Source: an uncultured Collinsella sp.
Lineage (GTDB): Bacteria; Actinomycetota; Coriobacteriia; Coriobacteriales; Coriobacteriaceae
Reading direction: 5' to 3'
Length of the DNA: 15,639 nucleotides
NCBI GenBank assembly: GCA_900553475.1
Contig: USEF01000019.1
Coordinates: 1-15,639 of the forward strand
The notes below the pieces were generated by a model. It did not search any database. It was not told the origin of the DNA and saw only the letters and a program-made list of their open reading frames with translations. Both the position numbers and the translations under genes were made by a program. Within the stretch, counting starts at the first letter, position 1. The number at the start of each line of letters is the position of its first letter. Shown piece by piece: positions 1 to 7,010 of this stretch.

Positions 1-51
1 TCTTTTCATGCCAATTTGTTCGCCCTGGCCGCCGCTCGCTGCTGCTGCCAT
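1..51 (-). CDS. Possible N-terminal fragment of a leftward gene, cut by the window edge
   Basis: On the minus strand an ATG at 51 opens a frame that stays open to base 1 (17 codons, beginning MAAAASGGQGEQ). A GGGAG lies about 11 bases upstream, which is farther than ideal. The piece is too short to recognise a family. It would diverge from the helicase gene, with the 44-bp repeat element between them. It could equally be chance open sequence in GC-rich DNA. Confidence 0.25.
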   Translation of the reverse strand, partial: MAAAASGGQGEQIGMKR

Positions 52-71
52 GATATCGGTGGCTCCCTGGT

Positions 72-132
72 TGGTGCATTGGGGTCAGGTTACTTTGCAG
101 CAACATGGTGCAGACTAACCTGACCCCATTGC
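72..132. repeat. Palindromic intergenic repeat, copy 1
   Basis: Bases 72-115 match 10357-10400 at 37 of 44 positions in the same orientation. Both copies have TGGTGCA at each end of the unit, 34 bases apart. Here the element also forms a long hairpin: 80-92 pairs perfectly with 116-128 (13 bp), and 76-78 pairs with 130-132 beyond one mismatch. It lies in the gap upstream of the helicase gene. No T-run follows, so it is better described as a dispersed palindromic repeat than as a terminator. Confidence 0.75.
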
Positions 133-184
133 GCCAAATCCGCTGGGGCGGGCCTGACGGTGGCGCGCGGAGTCGTGGTGTGAT

Positions 185-215
185 TTGCGTCGGTGTCCGC
201 GCGGCTCGGTATACT
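185..215 (+). promoter_or_regulatory. Candidate promoter for the helicase gene
   Basis: A TATACT at 210-215 resembles a sigma-70-type -10 box. A partial -35 (TTGCGT, 185-190) lies upstream with a long 19-base spacer. It sits 62 bases before the chosen ATG. The same TATACT hexamer precedes the aminotransferase and Tat genes in this window. Confidence 0.35.
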
Positions 216-276
216 GGTACGGCTCAAACTATGGCGTCGCCCGCAGGCGCGCCGTCCGTCAGATGAGGAGTCGCCC

Positions 277-3177
277 ATGACCCAGCCCTTGCCCTGGGAA
301 AAGAACGCCGCGGTACCCGTGCCGCCCGCGCCGGAACCCGTGCCGCTCGATGCGTACACCGCCCCTGCTGCGCCGGAGCCCGAGCTCGTCCCGCTCGACA
401 TCTACGACGCTCCCGCGCCGGCACCCAAACCCGCCAAGCCGCTCGTCGACATCGACAGCCTTAATCCCGCCCAGCGCGAGGCGATCCTGTCCACCGAGGG
501 CCCGTTGCTGGTGCTCGCCGGCGCCGGCTCGGGCAAGACCCGCGTCTTGACCTTCCGCATCGCACACATGCTCGGCGACCTGGGTGTTAAGCCTTGGCAG
601 GTTCTTGCCATCACGTTTACCAACAAGGCCGCGGCCGAGATGCGCGAGCGTCTGGCGGCACTCATTCCCAGCGGCACCCGTGGCATGTGGGTGTGCACCT
701 TCCATGCCATGTGCGTGCGCATGCTGCGCGAGGACGCCGACCTGCTGGGCTACACCGGCCAGTTCACCATCTACGATGACGATGACTCAAAGCGCATGGT
801 GCGTGACATTATGCAGGCGCTCGGCATCGAGCAAAAGCAGTTCCCCATCAACATGATCCGCAGCAAGATCAGCTCGGCCAAAAACGCCATGATCGGCCCC
901 GAGGACATGCTCAAGAGCGCCGATAGCCCCAACGATAAAAAGGCCGCGCAGGTCTACTTGGAGCTGGAGCGCCGCCTGCGCGCCGCCAATGCGATGGACT
1001 TCGACGACCTGCTCGTGCGCACGCTTGAGCTGCTGCGCACCCGCCCCGAGGTGCTCGAAAAGTACCAGGAGCGCTTCCGCTACATTAGCGTCGACGAGTA
1101 CCAGGACACCAACCACGTCCAGTACGATATCGCTAACCTGCTGGCCGCCAAGTACCAAAACCTCATGGTCGTAGGCGACGATGACCAGTCCATTTACAGC
1201 TGGCGCGGCGCCGACATCACCAACATCCTGGACTTTGAGAAGGACTTTAAAAACTGCAAGACCGTCAAGCTGGAGCAGAACTATCGTTCCACGGGTCACA
1301 TCCTGAGCGCCGCCAATGCCGTGGTGCGCCACAACTCGCAGCGCAAGGACAAGCGCCTGTTTACGGCCGAGGGCGATGGCGAGAAGATCCAGGCCTTCCA
1401 AGCGAGCGACGAGCGCGACGAGGGCCGCTGGATTGCCGGCGAGATCGAGAAACTGCATGCCAAAGGCACGAGCTATGACGATATCGCCGTGTTCTATCGC
1501 ACCAACGCCCAGTCGCGTATCCTCGAAGATATGTTCCTGCGCGCGGGCGTGCCCTACAAGATCGTGGGAGGCACGCGATTCTTCGACCGTGCCGAGATCC
1601 GCGACGTCATGGCTTACCTCAAGATGATCGTGAACCCGGCCGACGAGATGAGCGTCAAGCGCATCATTAACACACCGCGCCGCGGCATCGGCTCAACCTC
1701 GATCCAAAAGATCGAGCAGCTGGCGCGCGACAACCGCTGTTCGTTCTTCCAGGCCTGCGAGATCGCGTGCGCCGAGACGGGCATGTTTAGCGCCAAGGTG
1801 CGCAATGGCCTGTCGAGCTTTGTGTCGCTGGTGCGCGAGGGTCGCCGCATGGACGGCGAGCTCAAGGACGTTGTCGAGATGATTGTCGATAAGACGGGCC
1901 TGCTGCAGGCGTTTCGCGCCGAGGGCACCATGGAGTCCGAGAGCCGTGCCGAGAATATCCAGGAATTTCTGGGCGTCGCTGCCGAATTTGAGGAAACGCA
2001 CGAGGATATCGAGGGCACGCTCGAGAGCTTAGAAGAGCTGCGCGCAGCCGGTGTTGCCGACGTGCCTGCCGGCGCCGAGCCCGAGCCCGTCGTGGTGAGC
2101 GCGCCCGCGCCCAAACCGGGACCGTCCGCCCCGGCATCCTCGTTTGAGGCACTCGTCGGCGCGCGCGATGCTGCAGGTTCCAATCCGCTCGATAGCCTAG
2201 CCGCCCCGGCGCTCTCGCCGCAGGATGCCCTGGCCGCCGCCATCGCGGGCAACGCGTATGCCGCGCCGACGGAGATGCCGGCGGGTGTCGTACATGCCGA
2301 CGAGATCGAGCGCACCTACGGCCCGCTCACCTGTAAAGCGCTGCCGGCACTCATGGAGTGGCTGGCCCTGCGCTCTGACTTGGATTCCCTGGCCGGCGAG
2401 ACGCATGCCATCACCATGATGACCATCCACTCCGCCAAGGGCCTGGAGTTCCCGGCAGTGTTCGTGGCCGGCATGGAGGAGGGCATCTTCCCGCACGTGC
2501 ACGACTTTGGCGGCAGCGATGACCCGGGCAAGCTCGAGGAGGAGCGTCGCCTGGCCTACGTTGCCATCACGCGCGCCCGTAAGCGCCTGTTCTTGACCTA
2601 TGCGGCCACGCGTCGCACCTACGGCTCGACTTCTGCCAACCCGCGCTCGCGCTTCCTCAACGAGATTCCGTTTGAGGACATCGAGTTTAGCGGCATCGGT
2701 TCTGCCGGTTTTGAGGGCACGGGCTGGGAGAAGCGCGGCGACCGTCACGGCACGTTTGGCTCGGGTATGGGCTCGGACATGTATGGCGGCAAGGTGTTTG
2801 GCTCACATACGCGCTCGACCGGCGGTTCCGGTTCGCGCGGCGGATCGAGCTTTGATGACTTCTTTGGCGGCAGCAGCTATGGGACCGAGCGCCATCGTGG
2901 GGTCTCGCCCGACGCTGGCCGTGTTGCCTCGACCTTTGGCTCGGGCGCGCCGCGAGCCAAAAAGCCGTCGTCCAAGGTGTCCCCGACGGTGGAGCGCAAG
3001 GTCGATCGCGCCAGCGCATCGCAGGACTTTGCCGCGGGCGATACTGTGAGTCACAAGACCTTTGGCACGGGTACTGTCATCTCGGTTGTCGGAGACATGA
3101 TCGAGGTTCAATTCGAAAAGACCGGCCAGACCAAAAAGCTGATGAAGGGCTTTGCACCGATCGTTAAACTGTCGTAA
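277..3177 (+). CDS. pcrA: ATP-dependent DNA helicase, PcrA/UvrD family (SF1A)
   Basis: This is a 966-residue 3'-to-5' superfamily 1A helicase, a family that works in nucleotide excision repair and in clearing recombinase and stalled polymerase from DNA. Visible motifs are Walker A GAGSGKT (K87), motif II DEYQD (D273/E274), GDDDQSIYSWRG, MTIHSAKGLEF (K721) and VAITRARKRL. The C-terminus, about residues 923-964, resembles the Tudor-like domain of PcrA (SHKTFGTGTV). I chose the ATG at 277 because GAGGAG lies six bases upstream; an in-frame start at 193 has no good ribosome site and would put the upstream leader into the protein. Odd points are a Pro-rich N-terminal extension with a tandem PEP.PLD.Y.AP unit, a Pro/Ala-rich insertion of about 100 residues (roughly 589-690) before motif V, and a Gly/Ser-rich linker (roughly 815-915). 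The length exceeds the usual 720-780 residues of the family. Confidence 0.95.
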   Translation: MTQPLPWEKNAAVPVPPAPEPVPLDAYTAPAAPEPELVPLDIYDAPAPAPKPAKPLVDIDSLNPAQREAILSTEGPLLVLAGAGSGKTRVLTFRIAHMLGDLGVKPWQVLAITFTNKAAAEMRERLAALIPSGTRGMWVCTFHAMCVRMLREDADLLGYTGQFTIYDDDDSKRMVRDIMQALGIEQKQFPINMIRSKISSAKNAMIGPEDMLKSADSPNDKKAAQVYLELERRLRAANAMDFDDLLVRTLELLRTRPEVLEKYQERFRYISVDEYQDTNHVQYDIANLLAAKYQNLMVVGDDDQSIYSWRGADITNILDFEKDFKNCKTVKLEQNYRSTGHILSAANAVVRHNSQRKDKRLFTAEGDGEKIQAFQASDERDEGRWIAGEIEKLHAKGTSYDDIAVFYRTNAQSRILEDMFLRAGVPYKIVGGTRFFDRAEIRDVMAYLKMIVNPADEMSVKRIINTPRRGIGSTSIQKIEQLARDNRCSFFQACEIACAETGMFSAKVRNGLSSFVSLVREGRRMDGELKDVVEMIVDKTGLLQAFRAEGTMESESRAENIQEFLGVAAEFEETHEDIEGTLESLEELRAAGVADVPAGAEPEPVVVSAPAPKPGPSAPASSFEALVGARDAAGSNPLDSLAAPALSPQDALAAAIAGNAYAAPTEMPAGVVHADEIERTYGPLTCKALPALMEWLALRSDLDSLAGETHAITMMTIHSAKGLEFPAVFVAGMEEGIFPHVHDFGGSDDPGKLEEERRLAYVAITRARKRLFLTYAATRRTYGSTSANPRSRFLNEIPFEDIEFSGIGSAGFEGTGWEKRGDRHGTFGSGMGSDMYGGKVFGSHTRSTGGSGSRGGSSFDDFFGGSSYGTERHRGVSPDAGRVASTFGSGAPRAKKPSSKVSPTVERKVDRASASQDFAAGDTVSHKTFGTGTVISVVGDMIEVQFEKTGQTKKLMKGFAPIVKLS

Positions 3178-3184
3178 TCCCGGC

Positions 3185-3314
3185 GGACCTGGGCGGGCGT
3201 ATGGGGCAACATCGCCTGCTCGGACAGTCCTGCGCAAGACGGAGGCCACATTAAGTGGCCTCCTTTGCGTGCGGAACTCGCGATCGATGTTGTCCCATAC
3301 GCCCGCCCAGGTCC
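3185..3314. repeat. 130-bp near-perfect palindrome between convergent genes
   Basis: Arms 3185-3214 and 3285-3314 are inverted copies matching at 29 of 30 positions; the single mismatch would be a G-U pair in RNA. Inside lies a second hairpin, 3241-3249 with 3255-3263 (9 bp, loop ATTAA), flanked by CGCAA at 3233-3237 pairing with TTGCG at 3265-3269. Most of the segment can therefore fold into one long stem. It begins seven bases after the helicase stop codon. It has no open reading frame and no other copy in the window. It may serve as a transcription end, but its length suggests a palindromic mobile or repeat element. Confidence 0.8.
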
Positions 3315-3330
3315 TTAGATAACGTTGCTT

Positions 3331-3359
3331 GCGAACGTCGCTCTGCTCGTTCGCTTTTT
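3331..3359 (+). terminator. Intrinsic terminator downstream of the helicase gene
   Basis: GCGAACG at 3331-3337 pairs with CGTTCGC at 3348-3354 around a 10-base loop, followed by TTTTT at 3355-3359. It lies beyond the 130-bp palindrome, in the correct orientation to end the helicase transcript. Confidence 0.6.
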
Positions 3360-3399
3360 GATCTGGAGAGCCGGGTGGGCTGATATGTAGATACGAGTA

Positions 3400-3431
3400 G
3401 GGGCTCCTCCGTTGGTGGACGGGGGAGCCCC
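3400..3431. terminator. GC-rich hairpin between convergent helicase and manA genes
   Basis: The 12-base arms 3400-3411 and 3420-3431 pair around an 8-base loop, with one G-U pair. It lies 27 bases past the manA stop codon. In neither direction is there a clean T-run (plus strand continues TTGTTGCGTTTT), so its role in ending manA transcription is likely but not certain. Confidence 0.5.
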
Positions 3432-3458
3432 TTGTTGCGTTTTGGTTGTTGTTGCGAC

Positions 3459-4391
3459 CTAGAGGTGGCTGATGATCAGTTCCATCTTGCCTTCGAGGTC
3501 GATGGAGCTGACGGTGCTCGGGGCCAGCAGGTGGCTTCCCTTGTGGACGGGGTCGCCGCAGACGGTGCCTTCGCCGTCGATGACCGACAGACACATGAAG
3601 GGCCAGCGCTGGTCGAGGGTCTTGCTGCCGTCGACGCGCACGCGGTCGACGGTGTAGCAGGGGTTGGACTCGAGCTCGGTTACGCCATCTACCTCGGGCG
3701 TGGTTACGGTACCGTCGGTCGGTGCCTGCGCGTTAAAGTTGATGCAATCCAGGCTCTGCTCAATGTGCAGCGGGCGCAGCTTGCCGTCGGTGCCGGGGCG
3801 GTCGTAGTCGTACAGGCGATACGTCACGTCGCTCGACTGCTGCGTCTCCAAAATGAGCGTGCCGGTCTTGATGGCGTGCACGGTACCGGAATCAATCTGG
3901 AAAAAGTCGCCCTTGTGGATCGGCAGCACGTTGAGCATGTCGTCCCAACGGCCTTCCTCGATCATCTGTGCGGCCTCGACGCGGTCCTTGGCGCGCTGGC
4001 CGACGATGATCGTGGCACCGGGCTCGCAATCCAGCACGTACCAGCACTCGGTTTTACCCAGGCTGCCGTTCTCGTGCTCGGCGGCGTACTCGTCGTTGGG
4101 ATGAATCTGGATCGAAAGGTCGTCCTTGGCGTCCAGAATCTTGATGAGCAGCGGGAACTCCTTGCCCTCGCAGTTGCCAAAGAGCTCGCGGTGCTCGGCC
4201 CACAGCCACGACAGCGTGTGGCCGGCGTACGGTCCCTCCGCAATCTGGCAGTCACCGTTGGGATGGGCCGAGATGGCCCAGCACTCACCGATGGGACCTT
4301 CGGGAATGTCGTAACCAAATACGGTTTCGAGCTGGCGGCCACCCCAGATCTTCTCGTGGAAGATCGGCGTCAGTTTAATCAAATCGGACAT
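3459..4391 (-). CDS. manA: Mannose-6-phosphate isomerase, class I (short Bacillus type)
   Basis: The product interconverts mannose-6-phosphate and fructose-6-phosphate in the cytosol and needs zinc. The 310-residue length fits the short class I form. Expected metal ligands are visible: Q95 and H97 in QIHPND, E115 in GKTECWY, and H172 in DSGTVHAI. The N-terminal IFHEKIWGGRQL is also typical. I chose the ATG at 4391 because a GGGGG lies seven bases upstream; an ATG two codons earlier (4397) is only one base from that run. The gene lies 74 bases downstream of the GntR-type regulator gene and on the same strand, so the two are probably cotranscribed, with a hairpin between them. Next to a beta-glycoside PTS it corresponds to gmuF of the Bacillus glucomannan operon and suggests that mannose-containing sugars are a substrate. 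Confidence 0.92.
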   Translation of the reverse strand: MSDLIKLTPIFHEKIWGGRQLETVFGYDIPEGPIGECWAISAHPNGDCQIAEGPYAGHTLSWLWAEHRELFGNCEGKEFPLLIKILDAKDDLSIQIHPNDEYAAEHENGSLGKTECWYVLDCEPGATIIVGQRAKDRVEAAQMIEEGRWDDMLNVLPIHKGDFFQIDSGTVHAIKTGTLILETQQSSDVTYRLYDYDRPGTDGKLRPLHIEQSLDCINFNAQAPTDGTVTTPEVDGVTELESNPCYTVDRVRVDGSKTLDQRWPFMCLSVIDGEGTVCGDPVHKGSHLLAPSTVSSIDLEGKMELIISHL

Positions 4392-4411
4392 ATTCATACC
4401 CCCATTATGTT

Positions 4412-4453
4412 GCGCGGGCGTTGCACAAAACAGCTCAAAACGAGCGCCCGCGT
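4412..4453 (-). other. Intercistronic hairpin between the regulator gene and manA
   Basis: CGCGGGCG at 4413-4420 and CGCCCGCG at 4445-4452 are perfect inverted copies (8 bp) separated by 24 bases that contain a smaller GCTC/GAGC stem. There is no T-run after it on the minus strand. It could lower or stabilise manA expression relative to the regulator within one transcript. Confidence 0.5.
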
Positions 4454-4465
4454 GACTACAAAAAC

Positions 4466-5185
4466 TTATGCCAACGTTACGTTGTGCAACTCAAAGCGAT
4501 CGCCAACGTTGCGCGAGATCGAATACTCAAAGGCGGCGCCGCTGTCCAAAAAGCCAATCTGGGTGAGCTCGAGCAGGGGAGAGCCAAGTTTGGTGTCCAG
4601 ACGCTCGGCTTCTTCCTCGGTTGCTGCCACGGCGCGAATGGTACGGTGGAAGCTCGAAATCTTCAGCCCACATTGCTCGCGGATGAAGCGGTAGACCGAT
4701 CCGTACAGGTCCTTCTTTTTAAGGCCTGGAATCAGCTCGAGGGGCATGTAGGTGTACTCGATAACGATGGGCTTCTCATCGGCCTGACGCACGCGCACGA
4801 TGTGATAGGCAAAGTCATCCTCGGCAATTCCCAGCTGGGCTGCGATGTCCGCTGGTGGATTAACGATCGAGAAATCGTAGACCACCGAGGTCACCTTCTC
4901 CCCGCGGTGCTCATACGAAAAACCCTGGGCACGGTCGTTTTTGCCCTGGAAAAACGCCTGGCCGGGAAGTCCCGCCGTGTCCTTAACGTAGGTACCCGAT
5001 CCGCGACGGCTGGTAATAAGACCTTCCTCGGTGATTTGCTCGATAGCTCGTTTGACGGTGATTTTGGAAACGCTATAGAGCTCGCAGAACTCAACGACGG
5101 TGGGAAGCTTGTCGCCCGGTTTAAGAGCGCCATCCTCGATACTTCGACGAATATCTGCAGCTATCGCCTCGTATTTGGGAATCAT
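4466..5185 (-). CDS. GntR family transcriptional regulator, HutC/UTRA type, probable local repressor
   Basis: The 239-residue protein has an N-terminal winged helix-turn-helix (about 1-72: MIPKYEAIAADIRRS, LKPGDKLPT, SKITVKRAIEQI, SRRGSGTYV) and a C-terminal UTRA ligand-binding domain (about 82-235). Members of this group bind operator DNA as dimers and let go on binding a sugar phosphate or similar effector. I chose the ATG at 5185 because AGGAGG lies just upstream; longer readings run into AT-rich non-coding sequence. It is divergent from the GH1/PTS genes and upstream of manA. By position it matches gmuR of Bacillus subtilis. The effector is probably a phosphorylated disaccharide or hexose phosphate (inference). 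Three TTACTTTT octamers in the shared intergenic region are the best candidate binding sites. Confidence 0.9.
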   Translation of the reverse strand: MIPKYEAIAADIRRSIEDGALKPGDKLPTVVEFCELYSVSKITVKRAIEQITEEGLITSRRGSGTYVKDTAGLPGQAFFQGKNDRAQGFSYEHRGEKVTSVVYDFSIVNPPADIAAQLGIAEDDFAYHIVRVRQADEKPIVIEYTYMPLELIPGLKKKDLYGSVYRFIREQCGLKISSFHRTIRAVAATEEEAERLDTKLGSPLLELTQIGFLDSGAAFEYSISRNVGDRFELHNVTLA

Positions 5186-5215
5186 GGAACCTCCTTTCCG
5201 ACATATATGAATACA

Positions 5216-5303
5216 AAAAGTAAGTATAACCCTCAACAGGGCATCCATATTACTTTTATCTAAGAAGTTCGAGAAAGAAAAAAGAAAAAGACGCTTTACT
5301 TTT
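5216..5303. promoter_or_regulatory. Three octamer sites, candidate GntR operator set
   Basis: AAAAGTAA occurs at 5216-5223 and its complement TTACTTTT at 5250-5257 and 5296-5303. The first two form an inverted pair. The first touches the TATACT-like -10 box of the regulator gene, and the third overlaps the candidate -35 region of the GH1 gene. Such placement would let one protein repress both directions. The surrounding 150 bases are strikingly AT-rich compared with the rest of the window. Confidence 0.45.
5223..5228 (-). promoter_or_regulatory. Candidate -10 box for the regulator gene
   Basis: The minus strand reads TATACT here, 37 bases before the regulator ATG. No good -35 hexamer is present at the expected distance, so this may be a weak or activated promoter. 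Confidence 0.35.
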
Positions 5304-5322
5304 AAAATTAGAGCGCTATAGT
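5295..5322 (+). promoter_or_regulatory. Candidate promoter of the GH1/PTS operon
   Basis: TTTACT (5295-5300) and TATAGT (5317-5322) are spaced by 16 bases, giving a start near 5329 and a leader of about 160 bases before the GH1 ATG. The -35 region overlaps one of the three TTACTTTT octamers. Confidence 0.5.
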
Positions 5323-5365
5323 TTAAGCAACGAACGGAATCCTTCCGCACAACAGGATCGACCGT

Positions 5366-5455
5366 TTGGGGACGGTTTTGTTTTGGCGGGTTGGATATCG
5401 GTATGGCCGGTGCGCGCCCGCGCCGGATAACCTGCCAAAGCAAACCCGTCTCCAA
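5366..5455. repeat. Large imperfect palindrome in the GH1 leader (repeat family 2)
   Basis: Arms 5366-5392 and 5429-5455 are inverted copies matching at 23 of 27 positions; three of the four differences would be G-U pairs in RNA. A second hairpin, 5407-5414 with 5419-5426, lies in the 36-base spacer. The right arm matches 9309-9332 at 21 of 24 positions, so the unit is dispersed. It lies between the predicted start of transcription and the GH1 gene and should fold in the mRNA leader. Confidence 0.75.
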
Positions 5456-5489
5456 CCGGAAGCTCTAGAACACGAAAGCGAGGACTTTG

Positions 5490-6890
5490 ATGGCACAGTA
5501 TCAGCTGCCCAACGACTTCTTCTTTGGCGCTGCTATGTCCGGCCCGCAGACTGAGGGTCAGTGGAACCAGGGCGGCAAGCTCGAGAACCTGTGGGACACC
5601 TGGTCCATCCAGGATCTGGGTTCGTTCTACAACCGCGTTGGCTCTTACGCCGGCAATGACTTTATGGCCAAGTACCAGGAAGACCTTCGCATTTTGAAGG
5701 ACTTGGGTCTGGATACCTATCGCACTTCCATCCAGTGGAGCCGTCTGCTCGATGCCGACGGCAACCTCAACGAGGAAGGTGCCGCGTGGTATCACGAGTT
5801 GTTCCGCGCCTCTCGCGAAGCCGGCTTGGAGCCGTTTGTCAACTTGTACCACTTTGACATGCCCACCTACCTCTTTAACCGTGGCGGCTGGGAGAGCCGT
5901 GAGGTTGTCGAGGCTTACGCACATTACGCCGACGTCGCCTTCCACGAGTTTGGCCAGGAGATTAAGTACTGGTTCACCTTTAACGAGCCCATCGTCGAGC
6001 CCGAGCAGCGCTATCAGGAGGGCGTGTGGTTCCCGCAGCTCCACGACTTCAACCGCGCCCGCACCGTGCAGTATCACATCTCGCTGGCGCACGCGCTGGC
6101 CGTGGCCAACTATCGTCGCGCCTATGACGAGGGCGCTATTCGCGCCGATGCCAAGATCGGCATGATCAACTGCTTTACCCCGGTCTACACCAAGGAGAAC
6201 CCCAGCGAGGCGGACCTCGAGGCCGTGCGCATGACCAGCGGCATCAACAACCGCTGGTGGCTCGACCTCATCACCAAGGGCGAGCTTCCTGCCGACGTGC
6301 TCGACAGCCTGGCCGAGGGCGGCGTTAAGCTCCCGTTCCGCGCCGGCGACCAAGAGATCCTCAAGCAGGGTGTTGTCGACTGGCTCGGCTGCAACTACTA
6401 CCACCCCACGCGTGTTCAGGCGCCGGCGAGCAAGGTCGACCAGTACGGCCTGCCGCACTTTGCCGACGAGTACGTATGGCCCGACGCCGTTATGAACGAG
6501 AGCCGCGGCTGGGAGATCTACCCGCAGGGCCTCTACGACTTTGGCATGGACTGCGCTAAGAACTACCCCGATCTTGAGTGGTTCGTTTCCGAGAACGGCA
6601 TCGGCATCATGGACGAATACAAGAACCGTGACGCCGAAGGAACCATCCAGGATGACTACCGCGTCGACTTTGTACGTCAGCACCTGGAGTGGGTGGCCAA
6701 GGCCATCGACGAGGGCGCCAAGTGCCGGGGCTATCACTACTGGGCCGTCATCGATAACTGGTCTTGGGCCAATGCCTTTAAGAATCGTTACGGCTTTGTC
6801 GAGGTCGATCTCATGGACGGCTACAAGCGCCGCCTTAAGAAGTCGGCGGCCTGGCTCAAACAGGTCGCCACGACCCACGTGGTTGATTAG
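5490..6890 (+). CDS. GH1 family 6-phospho-beta-glucosidase/6-phospho-beta-mannosidase-type glycosidase
   Basis: The 466-residue cytosolic enzyme hydrolyses 6-phospho-beta-glycosides delivered by a PTS, yielding a hexose-6-phosphate and a free sugar. GH1 landmarks are the N-terminal FFFGAAMSGPQTEG, the acid/base glutamate E166 in TFNEP and the nucleophile E368 in SENG. Ser425 in DNWSWANAF replaces the Glu seen in non-phospho GH1 enzymes, which points to a 6-phosphorylated substrate. Tyr434 is kept, but the family's phosphate-binding Lys two residues before that Tyr is Asn432 here, with Lys431 adjacent. I chose the ATG at 5490 (GAGG at 5480-5483) over a TTG one codon earlier. No signal peptide is present. 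It is the first gene of the operon with the PTS genes downstream. Glucose versus mannose preference cannot be read from the sequence; context suggests a gmuD-like role. Confidence 0.92.
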   Translation: MAQYQLPNDFFFGAAMSGPQTEGQWNQGGKLENLWDTWSIQDLGSFYNRVGSYAGNDFMAKYQEDLRILKDLGLDTYRTSIQWSRLLDADGNLNEEGAAWYHELFRASREAGLEPFVNLYHFDMPTYLFNRGGWESREVVEAYAHYADVAFHEFGQEIKYWFTFNEPIVEPEQRYQEGVWFPQLHDFNRARTVQYHISLAHALAVANYRRAYDEGAIRADAKIGMINCFTPVYTKENPSEADLEAVRMTSGINNRWWLDLITKGELPADVLDSLAEGGVKLPFRAGDQEILKQGVVDWLGCNYYHPTRVQAPASKVDQYGLPHFADEYVWPDAVMNESRGWEIYPQGLYDFGMDCAKNYPDLEWFVSENGIGIMDEYKNRDAEGTIQDDYRVDFVRQHLEWVAKAIDEGAKCRGYHYWAVIDNWSWANAFKNRYGFVEVDLMDGYKRRLKKSAAWLKQVATTHVVD

Positions 6891-7010
6891 CGACCGGGCG
6901 AACGCCCAGACCGCGCGCCGCCGCGCGCAACACATGGCACATCTGGTGGCAGAGGGCGACAGACCACCGTGCGCATAGGAAAAGGCCGGATTTGAAAGTT
7001 AGGAGCAATC

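Noticed and set aside
193..276. Upstream ATG giving the helicase 28 more residues
   Set aside because: No ribosome site, and it lies before the candidate -10 box; GAGGAG correctly precedes the ATG at 277.
3432..4694. 420-codon plus-strand open frame over manA
   Set aside because: Antisense to manA, whose zinc-site residues are all present; the frame shows no family motif.
5186..5263. Possible N-terminal extension of the GntR regulator
   Set aside because: The added residues come from AT-rich promoter-like DNA, and AGGAGG directly precedes the ATG at 5185.
5316..6935. 539-codon minus-strand open frame across the GH1 gene
   Set aside because: Antisense to a gene with intact catalytic motifs; no recognisable domain or ribosome site.
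6891..7010. GC-rich small hairpins between the GH1 and IIC genes as a terminator
   Set aside because: Stems are only 4-5 bp (for example GGGC/GCCC at 6896-6907) and no T-run follows, so readthrough into IIC is expected.
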